A stretch of 64,000 bases of DNA from CAMREV01 sp051656125 (GTDB taxonomy: Bacteria; Bacillota_I; Bacilli_A; Mycoplasmatales; Mycoplasmoidaceae): contig JBOGBH010000012.1 in NCBI GenBank assembly GCA_051656125.1, positions 1-64,000 of the forward strand, written 5' to 3'. Positions within the stretch are counted from its first letter, which is position 1. Each line of letters begins with the position of its first letter. Both the position numbers and the translations under genes were made by a program. Below the pieces are notes generated by a model. That model worked only from the letters and a program-made list of their open reading frames with translations. It made no database searches and was not told the origin of the DNA. This document shows positions 1 to 9,118 of the stretch, piece after piece.

Positions 1-1
1 T

Positions 2-1045
2 CCAGGTGTTGATATTACAGTTGTTTTAAAAGATGCATATAGTACTGATAACCCTATTAAATTTACTTCAGGTACTTTAGGTCAAGTGGGCAAAAAGAAT
101 TTAGCTGTTACTATTGGACCAGATGCTGCAGCAGCTGCTACAACATATTTAGAAACTATAGTTACAGGAAGTTATGATGAACAAGAAACAGCATATACAA
201 ACTTAAATGGCGATGCTACTGAAGAATTTATAAATTCAATTAAAAATGAAATTATATTTAATGGTGGAAATGTATCTTGAGATGATGCAGTTGCAAATGT
301 TACTTTAACAACAGGAACATTCCCTATTGAAGGTAGTATAGATGAAATTCCAGGTGTTGAAATTACAATTGTTTTAAAAGATGCATATAGTACTGATAAC
401 CCTATTAAATTTACTTCAGGTACTTTAGGTCAAGTGGGTAAAAAGAATTTAGTTGTTACTGGCGAAATAGAAGCTGCAGCAGCTGCTACAACATATTTAG
501 AAACTATAGTTACAGGAAGTTATGATGAACAAAAAACAGCATATACAAACTTAAATGGCAATGCTACTGAAGAATTTATAAATTCAATTAAAAATGAAAT
601 TATATTTAATGGTGGAAATGTATCTTGAGATGATGCAGTTGCAAATGTTACTTTAACAACAGGAACATTTCCTAGTGAAGGTAGTATAGATGAAATTCCA
701 GGTGTTGAAATTACAATTGTTTTAAAAGATGCATATAGTACTGATAACCCTATTAAATTTACTTCAGGTACTTTAGGTCAAGTTGGTACAAAGAATTTAG
801 TTGTTACTGGTGAAATAGAAGCTGAAGCAGCTGCTACAACATATTTAGAAACTATAGTTACAGGAAGTTATGATGAACAAAAAACAGCATATAAAAACTT
901 AGATGGCAATGCTACTGAAGAATTTATAAATTCAATTAAAAATGAAATTATATTTAATGGTGGAAGTGTATCTTGAGATGATGCAGTTGCAAATGTTACT
1001 TTAACAACAGGAACATTTCCTAAAAATGCTGGTGATCCTATTCCT
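2..1045 (+). repeat. Three 348-bp tandem coding repeats
   Basis: The unit starting with the codons for P-G-V recurs at 2, 350 and 698, exactly 348 bp (116 codons) apart. Copies differ by only scattered substitutions, for example near 361, 462 and 661. The third copy diverges after about 1018. The period is a whole number of codons, so gain or loss of a unit keeps the frame. The array may continue to the left of the window. Confidence 0.95.
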
Positions 1046-1498
1046 AAAGTTAAAATTGAAATTAAATTAAATAATGGATACATTGTTACTAGTGGAAATC
1101 TATTGTTTGAATGTGATCTAGGAAATTTAAATGTTACAGGAGTAGATATTAATGCTACTAAAAAACTTCAAGAGACTACTAGTGATTATTTTAAAAATTT
1201 ATTATCCAATAATAATTACAATGATCAAAAAAAAATCTACAATGAATGAGAAACAAAAAATCCTGACGGACTTATAGACTTGCTTAAAATTGCAGTTATA
1301 TTCAATAGTGGAGCTTTAAAATGGGATAATATAGTTGAAAATGTTAATGTGCTAACTCCATTCCCATTCGCTGGAAAACCTGGTAGTAACATCAGTTATA
1401 TTACAATTAAAATTAATTTTAAACCTGGGTATAATGATACTAATGGTGGTTTTATAACATTTAATTCTCTTCCTTTAGGTCCTTCAAGTAGAGTTTAA
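2..1498 (+). CDS. Repeat-containing surface protein, 3' part
   Basis: The frame is already open at the window edge, so the start and any signal peptide lie upstream. TGA codons inside it read as Trp in the conserved context V-S-W-D-D-A-V. It contains three nearly identical 116-residue repeats, then a diverged fourth unit (about 1019-1498) that keeps the pattern of hydrophobic beta-strands, an 'F-N-x-G-x-x-x-W-D' turn and a 'G-Y' motif before the stop. The repeat resembles the mollicute lipoprotein-associated domain (Lipoprotein_17 type) found in variable surface lipoproteins; this is pattern recognition, not a search. It is probably exposed on the membrane and may vary in repeat number. A strong hairpin terminator follows. 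The function is unknown; adhesion or immune variation is the usual suggestion for such proteins. The reading frame is certain, the family less so. Confidence 0.75.
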
Positions 1499-1522
1499 AA
1501 ATAAAAAATATTTAATATTAGT

Positions 1523-1554
1523 AAAAAAACTTAATTTCTAATTAAGTTTTTTTT
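1523..1554 (+). terminator. Rho-independent terminator
   Basis: The stem CTTAAT (1530-1535) pairs with ATTAAG (1541-1546) around a 5-nt loop. The stem is extended by an A7 run pairing with a T8 run. It lies 25 bp after the surface-protein stop codon. Confidence 0.85.
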
Positions 1555-1589
1555 AATACAAATCATAAATCTTGATTAAATTAAAATAA

Positions 1590-1595
1590 TATAAT
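1590..1595 (+). promoter_or_regulatory. -10 box TATAAT next to a start codon
   Basis: A perfect TATAAT ends only 6 nt before the ATG at 1602, and no Shine-Dalgarno sequence lies between them. If it is used, the transcript of the Nif3-like gene would be leaderless or nearly so. Confidence 0.45.
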
Positions 1596-1601
1596 AGTTA
1601 T

Positions 1602-2381
1602 ATGAATAACAATATAAAATATTTAAAAATAAAAGACATTAATAATATATTAGATAACTTATATCCATATAAAGATACTGACATATGAGACAATGTTGGA
1701 TTATTTAGAAAGGCATTTAAAAACAATAAAATAAATAAAGCTTTATTATCTTTAGATGTATCAATTGATTTAATAAATTATGCAATTAAAAATAACATTA
1801 ATCTTCTAATTACACATCATCCAATTGCAATTAATAAAAAAGATTTAAAAGATAAACATATTAAGCTTATGGTTGATAAAATGAAGGCAAATAAAATAAG
1901 CTTAATTAGCTTGCATACAAACTTTGATAAAAACAAATCAGGTATGAATTATCAATTATCAAAAAAACTTAATTGTATTAGCTCGAGAAAAGCCTTTGAT
2001 AATTCATATGGCAATGTTTTTAAGCTTGAAAAAGCAATCAGTGAAGATAACCTAGTGAAACAAATAAAATCAAGCTTAAATTACGATTATTTAATCACAA
2101 ACGAATTAAAAGATAAGAAAGATATTAAAAACATCTACATTTGTGGTGGAGCTGGTTCAAATGAAGTTGAATGCTTAATTAAACAAAATAAAAAAATCGA
2201 CTGCTATATTACTGGTGAAATAAAATGACACCTATGAAATTATGCAACTGATTTAAATATAAAACTAATTGATGTTGGTCATGCAGTTGAAGATATTTTT
2301 TGTGAAACAATAAAAGCTAAATTAAAAAATGAAAAGATTATATGTGATATCTTTCCAAGAAAAAAACTAAGATTAGTTTAA
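1602..2381 (+). CDS. Nif3-like dinuclear metal-centre protein
   Basis: A 259-residue protein of the Nif3 / YqfO / GTP cyclohydrolase I type 2-like family. Metal-site motifs are visible: T-H-H-P-I about 72 residues in, S-L-H-T-N-F-D about 105 in, then G-G-A-G-S, Y-I-T-G-E and finally V-G-H-x-x-E, in the family order. One Trp is encoded by TGA in the Y-I-T-G-E-I-K-W-H stretch. It is the short mollicute form without the inserted PII-like domain, hence below the usual 370 residues. The family binds two metal ions; its physiological substrate is not established. The start ATG at 1602 has no Shine-Dalgarno but a -10 box just upstream. Its last four bases overlap the end of convergent argS. Confidence 0.85.
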
Positions 2382-4021
2382 ATTTTATCTAATGGAATAA
2401 TTTCCATTATTTTTAATCCTGAAGCAATAACTGATTTAATTGCATTAATTAAATTTAACCTTTGCTTTGATATGTTTTTATCATCGCTAATGATTTTTAC
2501 ATCAGAATAGTATGAGTGAAACATTGCTGCTAATTTTAATAAGTAACTATTTAACAAATGAATCTCACAATTATTTGCTATTAAATCAATTAAACAAGGA
2601 TAGTAAGCAATAGCATTTAGTAATTCTCTCTCTTTTTGATGACTTAATAATGATGAGTCAATTGAGTTTATATTACTATTTGAACTAGCTAGAACTTTCG
2701 TTATTCTAGCATTAGCATACATAACATAATAGATAGGATTAGAACTATCAGTTGATTTAGCTTTAGCTACATCAATTTCTAAATGAGAGTTTGCTGATTG
2801 TGAAACCAAGTTTCATCTAGCAGAATCAACACCAATTGATTCTATTAAGTCATTTAATGTTAAACTTTGTCCTGATCTTTTAGACATTTTAAATGGTTCA
2901 CCATCTTTTGTCAGTTTAACCATTTGCATAATAACTCCATTTAGTTTATCTTTATATCCTAAACAATTACATGCAGCAGCAATTCTAACTATATAGCTAC
3001 CATGATCAGCGCCTAAGATATCAAAAATCTTATCATAGTTTTTTCTTTTAAGTTTTTCATAGTGGTAACAAATATCAGGCATAAAGTAAGTTACTTCTTT
3101 ATCACTTTTAATTAATACTCTGTCCTTGTCATCATTAAAGTCTGTCGTTCTTAATCATAAAGCACCATCTTTTTCATATGTGTAATTCTTTAATTTATTA
3201 AGAGCAACTTCAATTAAGTTTTCATCAAAGATTTTAGATTCAGGATAATAGAAATCAAAATGAACTCTAAAGGTTGATAAAGTCTCTTTTATTTTTTCCA
3301 TTAAATAGATTTTAGAAAAATCATTAATGATTTTTCTTTCATCAATATTAGTAATTTTTACACTATCAAACTCTGTATTTAAGAATCTATCATTATATTT
3401 ATCTTTAAGTTCTTTAGCTACTCATTTTGGTTCTTCACCATGATAAGAGTCTTCTGGCATTTCATTCTTAATATTAAATAGTTCTTTATATCTAATAAGC
3501 ACAGCAACACCTAATCGATTGATCTGAGCTCCACCATCATTAATATAGTATTCACGATCAACAGAAATTCCATACTTTTCTCAAATATTTGCAAGTGTAC
3601 TACCTAAGGCAGCATTTCTTGCATGCCCAATATGTAATGAACCTGTTGGATTTGCTGAAACAAATTCAATATTATAGTAAATATTCTTTTTATTAAATTG
3701 TCCAAAATTAGCTTCTTTTTGAATTGCTTCTTTAAGTAGATGGTTATAATATTCATCAGATAAAAATAGATTAATAAAACCAGGTTTAGTTACTTCTATT
3801 TTTTTAATTTTATTTGAAGAAATGTTTTTTGAAATTTCTTCAGCTAATTCAATTGGATTTTTCTTAAGATTTTTAGCTAAAACCAATGCAATGTTAGTAG
3901 AAAAATCCCCTCAATCATTGTTTTTTGTTTTTTCAACAATAAAGTTAACTTTTTCTATATTGTTTTTTTCTAAATATTCTTCAAAAATATCATTTATTTC
4001 GCAAATAATAGTTTTATTCAT
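2378..4021 (-). CDS. argS: Arginyl-tRNA synthetase
   Basis: Class I aminoacyl-tRNA synthetase of 547 residues charging tRNA-Arg in the cytoplasm. The HIGH box is seen as S-A-N-P-T-G-S-L-H-I-G-H-A-R-N and the KMSKS-type loop as F-K-M-S-K-R-S-G. The N-terminus carries the Arg-N additional-domain pattern, and the C-terminal half shows the helical anticodon-binding region. Several Trp codons are TGA. The ATG at 4021 is preceded by AAGGA on the minus strand. The gene is divergent from the ABC exporter at 4109 and convergent with the Nif3-like gene. Arginine is also an energy source here through the arc operon at 26.8-31.7 kb, so the cell must split arginine between charging and catabolism. Length and motifs make this call secure. 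Confidence 0.95.
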
Positions 4022-4108
4022 TTGTATTCCTTAATATATTTTATAATAAAAAAATTTATATATTTTATTTTTTAAGAAATATCATAATAAATTAGACATA
4101 TATATAGT

Positions 4109-6088
4109 ATGAATAAAATTAAGGAAAGAGACATTCTTTTAGTATGGTTAGAAAATACTTTCTATGAATTGCATAAAAATAATTTAGATTACGATCATCA
4201 ATTACATATTAAACAAACAGATAATTTTCATGAATTAAAAGAAAAATGCAATTTTTTAGGAATAAATTTAATTCAAATAAAAAAAGATAATTTATTTAGT
4301 GAAGCAAATAAAAATTTAATTTGTTTTATTGAAATTGATTATAAAAAGCAATACTGTATTTTAAAAATAATTGGAAATAAATATTTTATTACTACAAATG
4401 ATAATAAATATAAATTTACTGAAAAAGAATTTCTAGAATTAAATATTCAAAAAATATGATCTTATCAAAAGGGTAAAATCAATTATCAATTTTTAGAATT
4501 AAAAATAGATATTAAAAAATATAAATTTAAATATACTTGAATAGTTGTTTTAATGAATGTTGGATTATTTTTAATAATGATTATAAATAATTTATATTTA
4601 AAAATAATTTTGCAAAATATTATTCCAAACAATGCAATGTTGGACCTTATTTTTATTTCATTTTTCTTTTTATTGCTTTTTACTTTAAATATTTTTGTTT
4701 CATCCTTTTTAACATTTTACAAACATAAAAATTTTCATAAAATCATAATAAAATATTTTAATTACTTCTTAAATAATTCAATGATAAAAAATGAAAAATT
4801 TATTAATGAAAATAGTCAAGAAAATATAATTTTAAATTTTAAATCAATTGCTCCTTTAATTCAAAAGAAAATATATGCGGTTCCTGATTTTATTTCAAAT
4901 TGTTTTATTCTTTTAAACACAATTATTTTTATATCAATAATTTCTTATGTTTATTTATTAATATCTTTAATAAGCATTTTATTTTATTTAATTGTATTTA
5001 TATTAAAGAACTGACATATTAAAAATATAGGAAATAAAAACAATTACTATGAAACAAAAATAGAAAATAAGCTATATAAGTTTATATATAGAATAAAAAA
5101 TGAATGAAATTATAAAATTTTAAATGAAGAAAAAAATAAAATAATATATGAAACAGAAAACTTTCAAAATTTTACTTATGAAAATTTAAAGATAAAAGAA
5201 AAGATATCATTAATTGAAAAAATGGGAAACAAAATAATATTTTTTATTTTTACTGTTATTTCAGTATTCTTTATTGTTAATGGAGTAAATGAGTACTTTT
5301 CAGTTGGATTAATGATATATGTATTTACTTTAATAAATATAATTAGCGATTCTTCTAATGCTATCTTTGACTTTTTAGCAAATTTATCTTTTTATAAAAT
5401 GCATGAAAACAAAGTAAATAATTTTTTAAAAAATATTATTAAAGAAAATAAGGGAATTGATTTAGAAGAAAAAATAACGAGTATTAAAGTTCAAAATTTA
5501 TCAGTTAAATATAATGATAAATACATTTTTAAAAACTTGAATAAGAAATTAGAAAATGATCTAATCATCTTTGGAAAAAGCGGAGTTGGAAAAACTACTT
5601 TACTTAGAAAAATTTTACCAAACAATAATTGCAGAGAAATAGTCATAAATGGTATAGCTACAAATCTATATAATTATGAATCTTTAAAAAGAAAAATTAT
5701 TTATCTTTATTCTGAAAACAATTTAATTGATATCGATATAAATAAATTAATTCATTTTAATGTAGATATGAAAATGCAAATGATTGAGTTTTTAAAAGTA
5801 AACAACTTGTTTGAAATAATAAGTAAAAAAGATGTAAGTATGGGAGAAAGACAAATAATTAATTTTCTTTCCATAATTCATGAAAAAAGCAAAATAATTT
5901 TGCTTGATGAACCTTTATCACATGTTGATAGTAAGACAAAGAAAAAAATTATTAAAACATTTAAACATTACTTGATTTCAAATAATTTTGTAATATGGGT
6001 TTCGCATGATAAAGCAATAATTAAATATTTTAAAAATAAATGAGAGATAAAAGATGAGCAAAAATCTAAAAATAATAATATTAATTAA
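4109..6088 (+). CDS. ABC exporter with degenerate C39-like N-terminus
   Basis: A 659-residue protein in bacteriocin-exporter order. Residues 1-115 resemble a C39 peptidase domain (H-x-x-E-L-K-E-K and I-K-x-x-N-K-Y-F-I-T-x-N patterns) but lack the catalytic Q-x-x-C-G motif. Residues 140-430 contain membrane segments. The ATPase follows, with Walker A G-K-S-G-V-G-K-T-T (about 489-497), signature S-M-G-E-R-Q (577-582), Walker B I-I-L-L-D-E (to 601) and the V-S-H-D switch. The Q-loop glutamine is not obvious. It probably exports a peptide without cleaving it, like C39-like-domain transporters. The start ATG abuts a TATAGT and has no Shine-Dalgarno. The gene overlaps a small membrane-protein gene by 35 nt. 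The substrate is unknown; no precursor peptide gene was recognised nearby. Confidence 0.8.
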
Positions 6089-6380
6089 TTTACTTGTAAT
6101 ATTTTTGTTATTGTTTTTTTATAAAATAAATATTTATTGTAATGGGGAAAAAATAGTAACTAATGATGGAAGAGTTTTTCTTATTTTCCTAAATCAAGAT
6201 TTTGAAAAAAAGATTATGCTTTTAAATAACAATGATGAAATTAGTTTTTATATTAAAAATATTTATACAGCTGGTGATTACAAAATATATGAAATAAATG
6301 ATAGATTAAATTCAATTGAAAATGTCGTTGCAATCAAAGAAAAGATTTCATTAATAAAATACATTCTTAGATTTCTCTAA
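6054..6380 (+). CDS. Small single-pass membrane protein, exporter partner
   Basis: A 108-residue protein with one strongly hydrophobic N-terminal segment (residues 5-23) and a short basic/hydrophilic domain outside it. It begins inside the end of the ABC exporter gene (35-nt overlap), which argues for translational coupling and a shared job. In bacteriocin-type exporters the partner is often an HlyD-like accessory protein; this one is too short for a full HlyD, and no lipoyl-like domain was seen. Alternatives are an immunity protein or a truncated accessory protein. The transcript ends in a hairpin that overlaps the stop codon. The open frame and coupling are clear, the role is not. Confidence 0.6.
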   Translation: MSKNLKIIILINLLVIFLLLFFYKINIYCNGEKIVTNDGRVFLIFLNQDFEKKIMLLNNNDEISFYIKNIYTAGDYKIYEINDRLNSIENVVAIKEKISLIKYILRFL

Positions 6381-6389
6381 GAATGTATT
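6358..6389. terminator. Bidirectional hairpin terminator
   Basis: A perfect 14-bp stem with loop TTTC (6372-6375). It includes the stop codon of the small membrane protein on the plus strand and abuts the nanE stop on the minus strand. A and T tracts flank it, so it can terminate both converging transcripts. Confidence 0.75.
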
Positions 6390-7113
6390 ATTTATTATTT
6401 TCTGCTAAATACTTCATAAATTTTTCAGTAATTTTTCTTGGTCTTGTTATTGCAGAACCAACAACAACTCCATAACATCCTAGATCAAGTAATTCTTTAA
6501 CTTCATAAGGTTCTCAAATGCCACCTTCAGCTATAATTGGCTTACTCGTTACTTTTAGACATTCTCTAATGAATTCATAATTATTAGAAATAATATTTAG
6601 TCCCTTTGATTCTTTTGTATTACCTGTTAAAGTAGTTCCAATTAAATCAAAACCTAATTGATCAGCTCTTTTCACATCTTCAATAGTTGCACAATCAGCC
6701 ATTATTAAAATATCTTTATCTTTGCTTCTTATATAATTTACGATTTCTTCTAAAGATTGATTAGGTCTTTTTCGATTTGTTGCATCGGTAGCAATACATT
6801 TAGCTCCAATTTCAATTAAATCATCAACCTCTTTAAATGTTGGAGTGATAAATACTTCACTATTATCATAATCTGCCTTTATTAAACACATCATTGGTAA
6901 ATCTGTAATAGTCATAATTTGTTTAATATGATCTTTTTGACATAAACGCAAAGCTTTTGCTCCGCCTTGAACAACTGATTTTGCCATTAATCCTATGGCT
7001 TTAGTGTCATTTAATGGTTCGTCATCAAAAGCTTGACAAGAAACAATTAAATTATTTTTAAATTTTTCTAATAGTATATTTTTCAATTTAAATCCTTTAA
7101 AAATATTATACAT
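6388..7113 (-). CDS. nanE: N-acetylmannosamine-6-phosphate 2-epimerase
   Basis: NanE converts ManNAc-6-phosphate to GlcNAc-6-phosphate on the route from sialic acid or ManNAc to fructose-6-phosphate. Family motifs are visible: L-I-V-S-C-Q-A near the N-terminus, the I-K-A-D-Y substrate loop, A-T-D-A-T-N-R-K-R-P, G-T-T-L-T-G and I-A-E-G-G-I-W. The frame opens with ATG at 7113, which has no Shine-Dalgarno. A TTG at 7086 lies 6 nt behind AAAGGA and gives a 232-residue protein starting just before the conserved core, so the true start may be 7086. A GntR regulator lies upstream, separated by a hairpin. No nanA, nanK or sialic-acid transporter was seen in the window, so the substrate source is unknown. 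Confidence 0.9.
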
Positions 7114-7143
7114 AATACATTAAAAATTAATTATGAAATAAAT

Positions 7144-7182
7144 AAAAAATACAACTTTAAATTTGTATAAGTTGTATTTTTT
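7144..7182 (-). terminator. Hairpin between gntR-type gene and nanE
   Basis: A 14-bp perfect stem (7144-7157 with 7169-7182) around an 11-nt loop, with A/T tracts on both sides. It sits directly after the GntR-type gene on the minus strand, so it should separate that transcript from nanE or attenuate read-through. Confidence 0.7.
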
Positions 7183-7183
7183 A

Positions 7184-7876
7184 TTAAGTTAATATTTTGT
7201 TTATATTTGTGTAAACTACTTCATTATTTCTAACGATATTAAAGGTTCTTATTGCACAATTTCCTTCGTCATTCAGTAACATTTGATCTATCATAGGAAT
7301 TTGTTTGAAATCATGGTATCCTAGTTCTTTTAAACAATCACTATATTCTTCTAAATCAATAGAAACATAGTTATTTACTGATGAAGATGGAATGAATGCA
7401 CTATCGATAATTCTTTCTACAGGATTTTCTGTATCAAATTTATAATTATTTTGATAATATTTTTTAAGAATAACTTTATCTAAAATAATAAATGTCATTG
7501 ACATTAAATTATTCAATGCATCCTTATTCTTTAATAAAAATATTTCGCATTCATTTTGACTTAATTGAATAACAGGACTTAAAATATTTAATTTCTCTAT
7601 TTTTTCATAAGAACTTGAAGCAGCTTTGTTTTTTAAAGATTTAGCTAAGAAAATAATGTCTAATGCTCGTGAGGAAACAATATATCCCATTCCTTTAAAT
7701 GAATTTAATACATTAATGTTTGATAAACACATAAGTGATGATCTAGATGTTAGTCTGCTGCAATTAAATTTTATAGCAAGTCTATTTTCACTAGACACTA
7801 ATTCGTTTAATTTATAATCGCCTCTAAGTATTTTAAGGACAATATATTCGCTTATATATTTCTTTGAGCTTTTCAT
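7184..7876 (-). CDS. GntR-family transcriptional regulator
   Basis: A 230-residue cytoplasmic regulator. The N-terminal 70 residues match a GntR winged helix: an I-L-R-G-D-Y-K-L-N-E-L-V opening, S-E-N-R-L-A-I-K-F-N-C-S-R recognition helix region, and K-G-M-G-Y-I-V-S wing. The C-terminal part resembles a UTRA-type effector domain, with alternating strands and a final N-I-V-R-N-N-E-V-V-Y-T pattern. UTRA regulators often sense phosphosugars, and nanE is the next gene downstream, so control of nanE or amino-sugar use is a reasonable inference. The ATG at 7876 has AGGAGT upstream. It shares strand with ispG, 58 bp upstream. The family is likely; the effector is a guess. Confidence 0.75.
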   Translation of the reverse strand: MKSSKKYISEYIVLKILRGDYKLNELVSSENRLAIKFNCSRLTSRSSLMCLSNINVLNSFKGMGYIVSSRALDIIFLAKSLKNKAASSSYEKIEKLNILSPVIQLSQNECEIFLLKNKDALNNLMSMTFIILDKVILKKYYQNNYKFDTENPVERIIDSAFIPSSSVNNYVSIDLEEYSDCLKELGYHDFKQIPMIDQMLLNDEGNCAIRTFNIVRNNEVVYTNINKILT

Positions 7877-7934
7877 TATTACTCCTAGTAAATTTTTTTA
7901 ATTAATAATCTATATTATACAAAAAAATAAATTT

Positions 7935-9011
7935 TTAATAAAGATTATTTTTTTTATATTCTTCATAGTGCTTATCTATAACTTTTTTTAACTCAGATAC
8001 AAGGTTTTCTTCCTTAACAGCTTTTACTATTTTTCCCTTTTCAAATAAAATCCCAGAACCAATTGCACCAGCTATTCCAACATCAGCTTCTCTTGCTTCT
8101 CCAGGCCCATTCACAGCACAACCAAGGATTGCTACCTTTAAAGGAAACTTCATATCTTTTGTGTATTCTGCAATTTCTTTAACAACAGGCTCCATATCAA
8201 AATTTAATCTTCCACAAGTTGGACAAGAAATGATATCAACCATGTTTGAATATAATCCTAATGAATTTAGTAATTTTTTACAAACCTTTACTTCTTCCAC
8301 AGGATCACATGTTAATGAAATTCTTATTGTGTCACCAATTCCTTCATATAACAAAGGAGCAAGACCAGCACATGATTTAATTGTACCCATTTCTTTTGGT
8401 CCTGCTTCAGTAATACCAAGATGTAAAGGATAATCAAATTCCTTAGCAGCTAATCTATATGCTTCTATTGTTAGAGGGGCATCTGTTGCTTTTAAAGAAA
8501 TTACAGTATTATAAAATTCATTTTTTTCAAAAAACTCTATATATCTTCTCATTGCCATCATCATTGAAATGGAAGTAACACCAAATTTATTAACAATATC
8601 CATTGGCAATGAACCAGAGTTAATTCCAATTCTAATTGCTGTTCCATTCTTTTTAGCTAATGATAAAATTTTTTTTAAAATATTTTCATCATCAATATTT
8701 CCTGGATTTAATCTAATTTTTGCTACTCCATCATTGATTGCATTGATAGCAAAATTTGGATTAAAATGAATGTCAGCAACAATAGGGCAAGGAGCTTTTT
8801 CAATAATTGTTTTTAATGACTCTGAATCTTCATTATCAAAAACAGAAACCCTTACAATTTCAGCACCTTCATTATATAATTCATTAATTTGTTTTAATGT
8901 TTCATCAATGTTTTTTGTTTTAGTATTAGTCATACTTTGAATAACTACTTTTTTATTTCCACCAATAAAAACATTACCAACTTTTATTTGTCTTGTTTCT
9001 GTTCTTTTCAT
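7935..9011 (-). CDS. ispG: 4-hydroxy-3-methylbut-2-enyl diphosphate synthase
   Basis: IspG (GcpE), a 358-residue 4Fe-4S enzyme making HMBPP from MEcPP, the penultimate step of the MEP isoprenoid pathway. The N-terminus T-R-x-I-K-V-G-N-V-x-I-G-G and V-I-Q-S-M-T-N-T-K-T are textbook. The TIM barrel follows, and the C-terminal cluster cysteines are in S-C-P-T-C-G-R and G-C-A-V-N-G-P-G-E-A. Length equals the bacterial norm, and the sequence looks intact. Most mycoplasmas lack this pathway; its presence limits the likely lineage. No other MEP gene is in the window, and the reductant partner is not visible. The ATG at 9011 has GGGAA just upstream. Confidence 0.95.
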   Translation of the reverse strand: MKRTETRQIKVGNVFIGGNKKVVIQSMTNTKTKNIDETLKQINELYNEGAEIVRVSVFDNEDSESLKTIIEKAPCPIVADIHFNPNFAINAINDGVAKIRLNPGNIDDENILKKILSLAKKNGTAIRIGINSGSLPMDIVNKFGVTSISMMMAMRRYIEFFEKNEFYNTVISLKATDAPLTIEAYRLAAKEFDYPLHLGITEAGPKEMGTIKSCAGLAPLLYEGIGDTIRISLTCDPVEEVKVCKKLLNSLGLYSNMVDIISCPTCGRLNFDMEPVVKEIAEYTKDMKFPLKVAILGCAVNGPGEAREADVGIAGAIGSGILFEKGKIVKAVKEENLVSELKKVIDKHYEEYKKNNLY

Positions 9012-9118
9012 GAATTCCCTTATACATATATAGTATAATTATTCTTATAATATTTTATTACATTTTACATTATAATAATTAATATAAATTCACTATATTA
9101 ATATGAAAAGGACAAGAA

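Noticed and set aside
2..1045. CRISPR-like array
   Set aside because: The unit is 348 bp, fully coding and without unique spacers, so it is a protein repeat.
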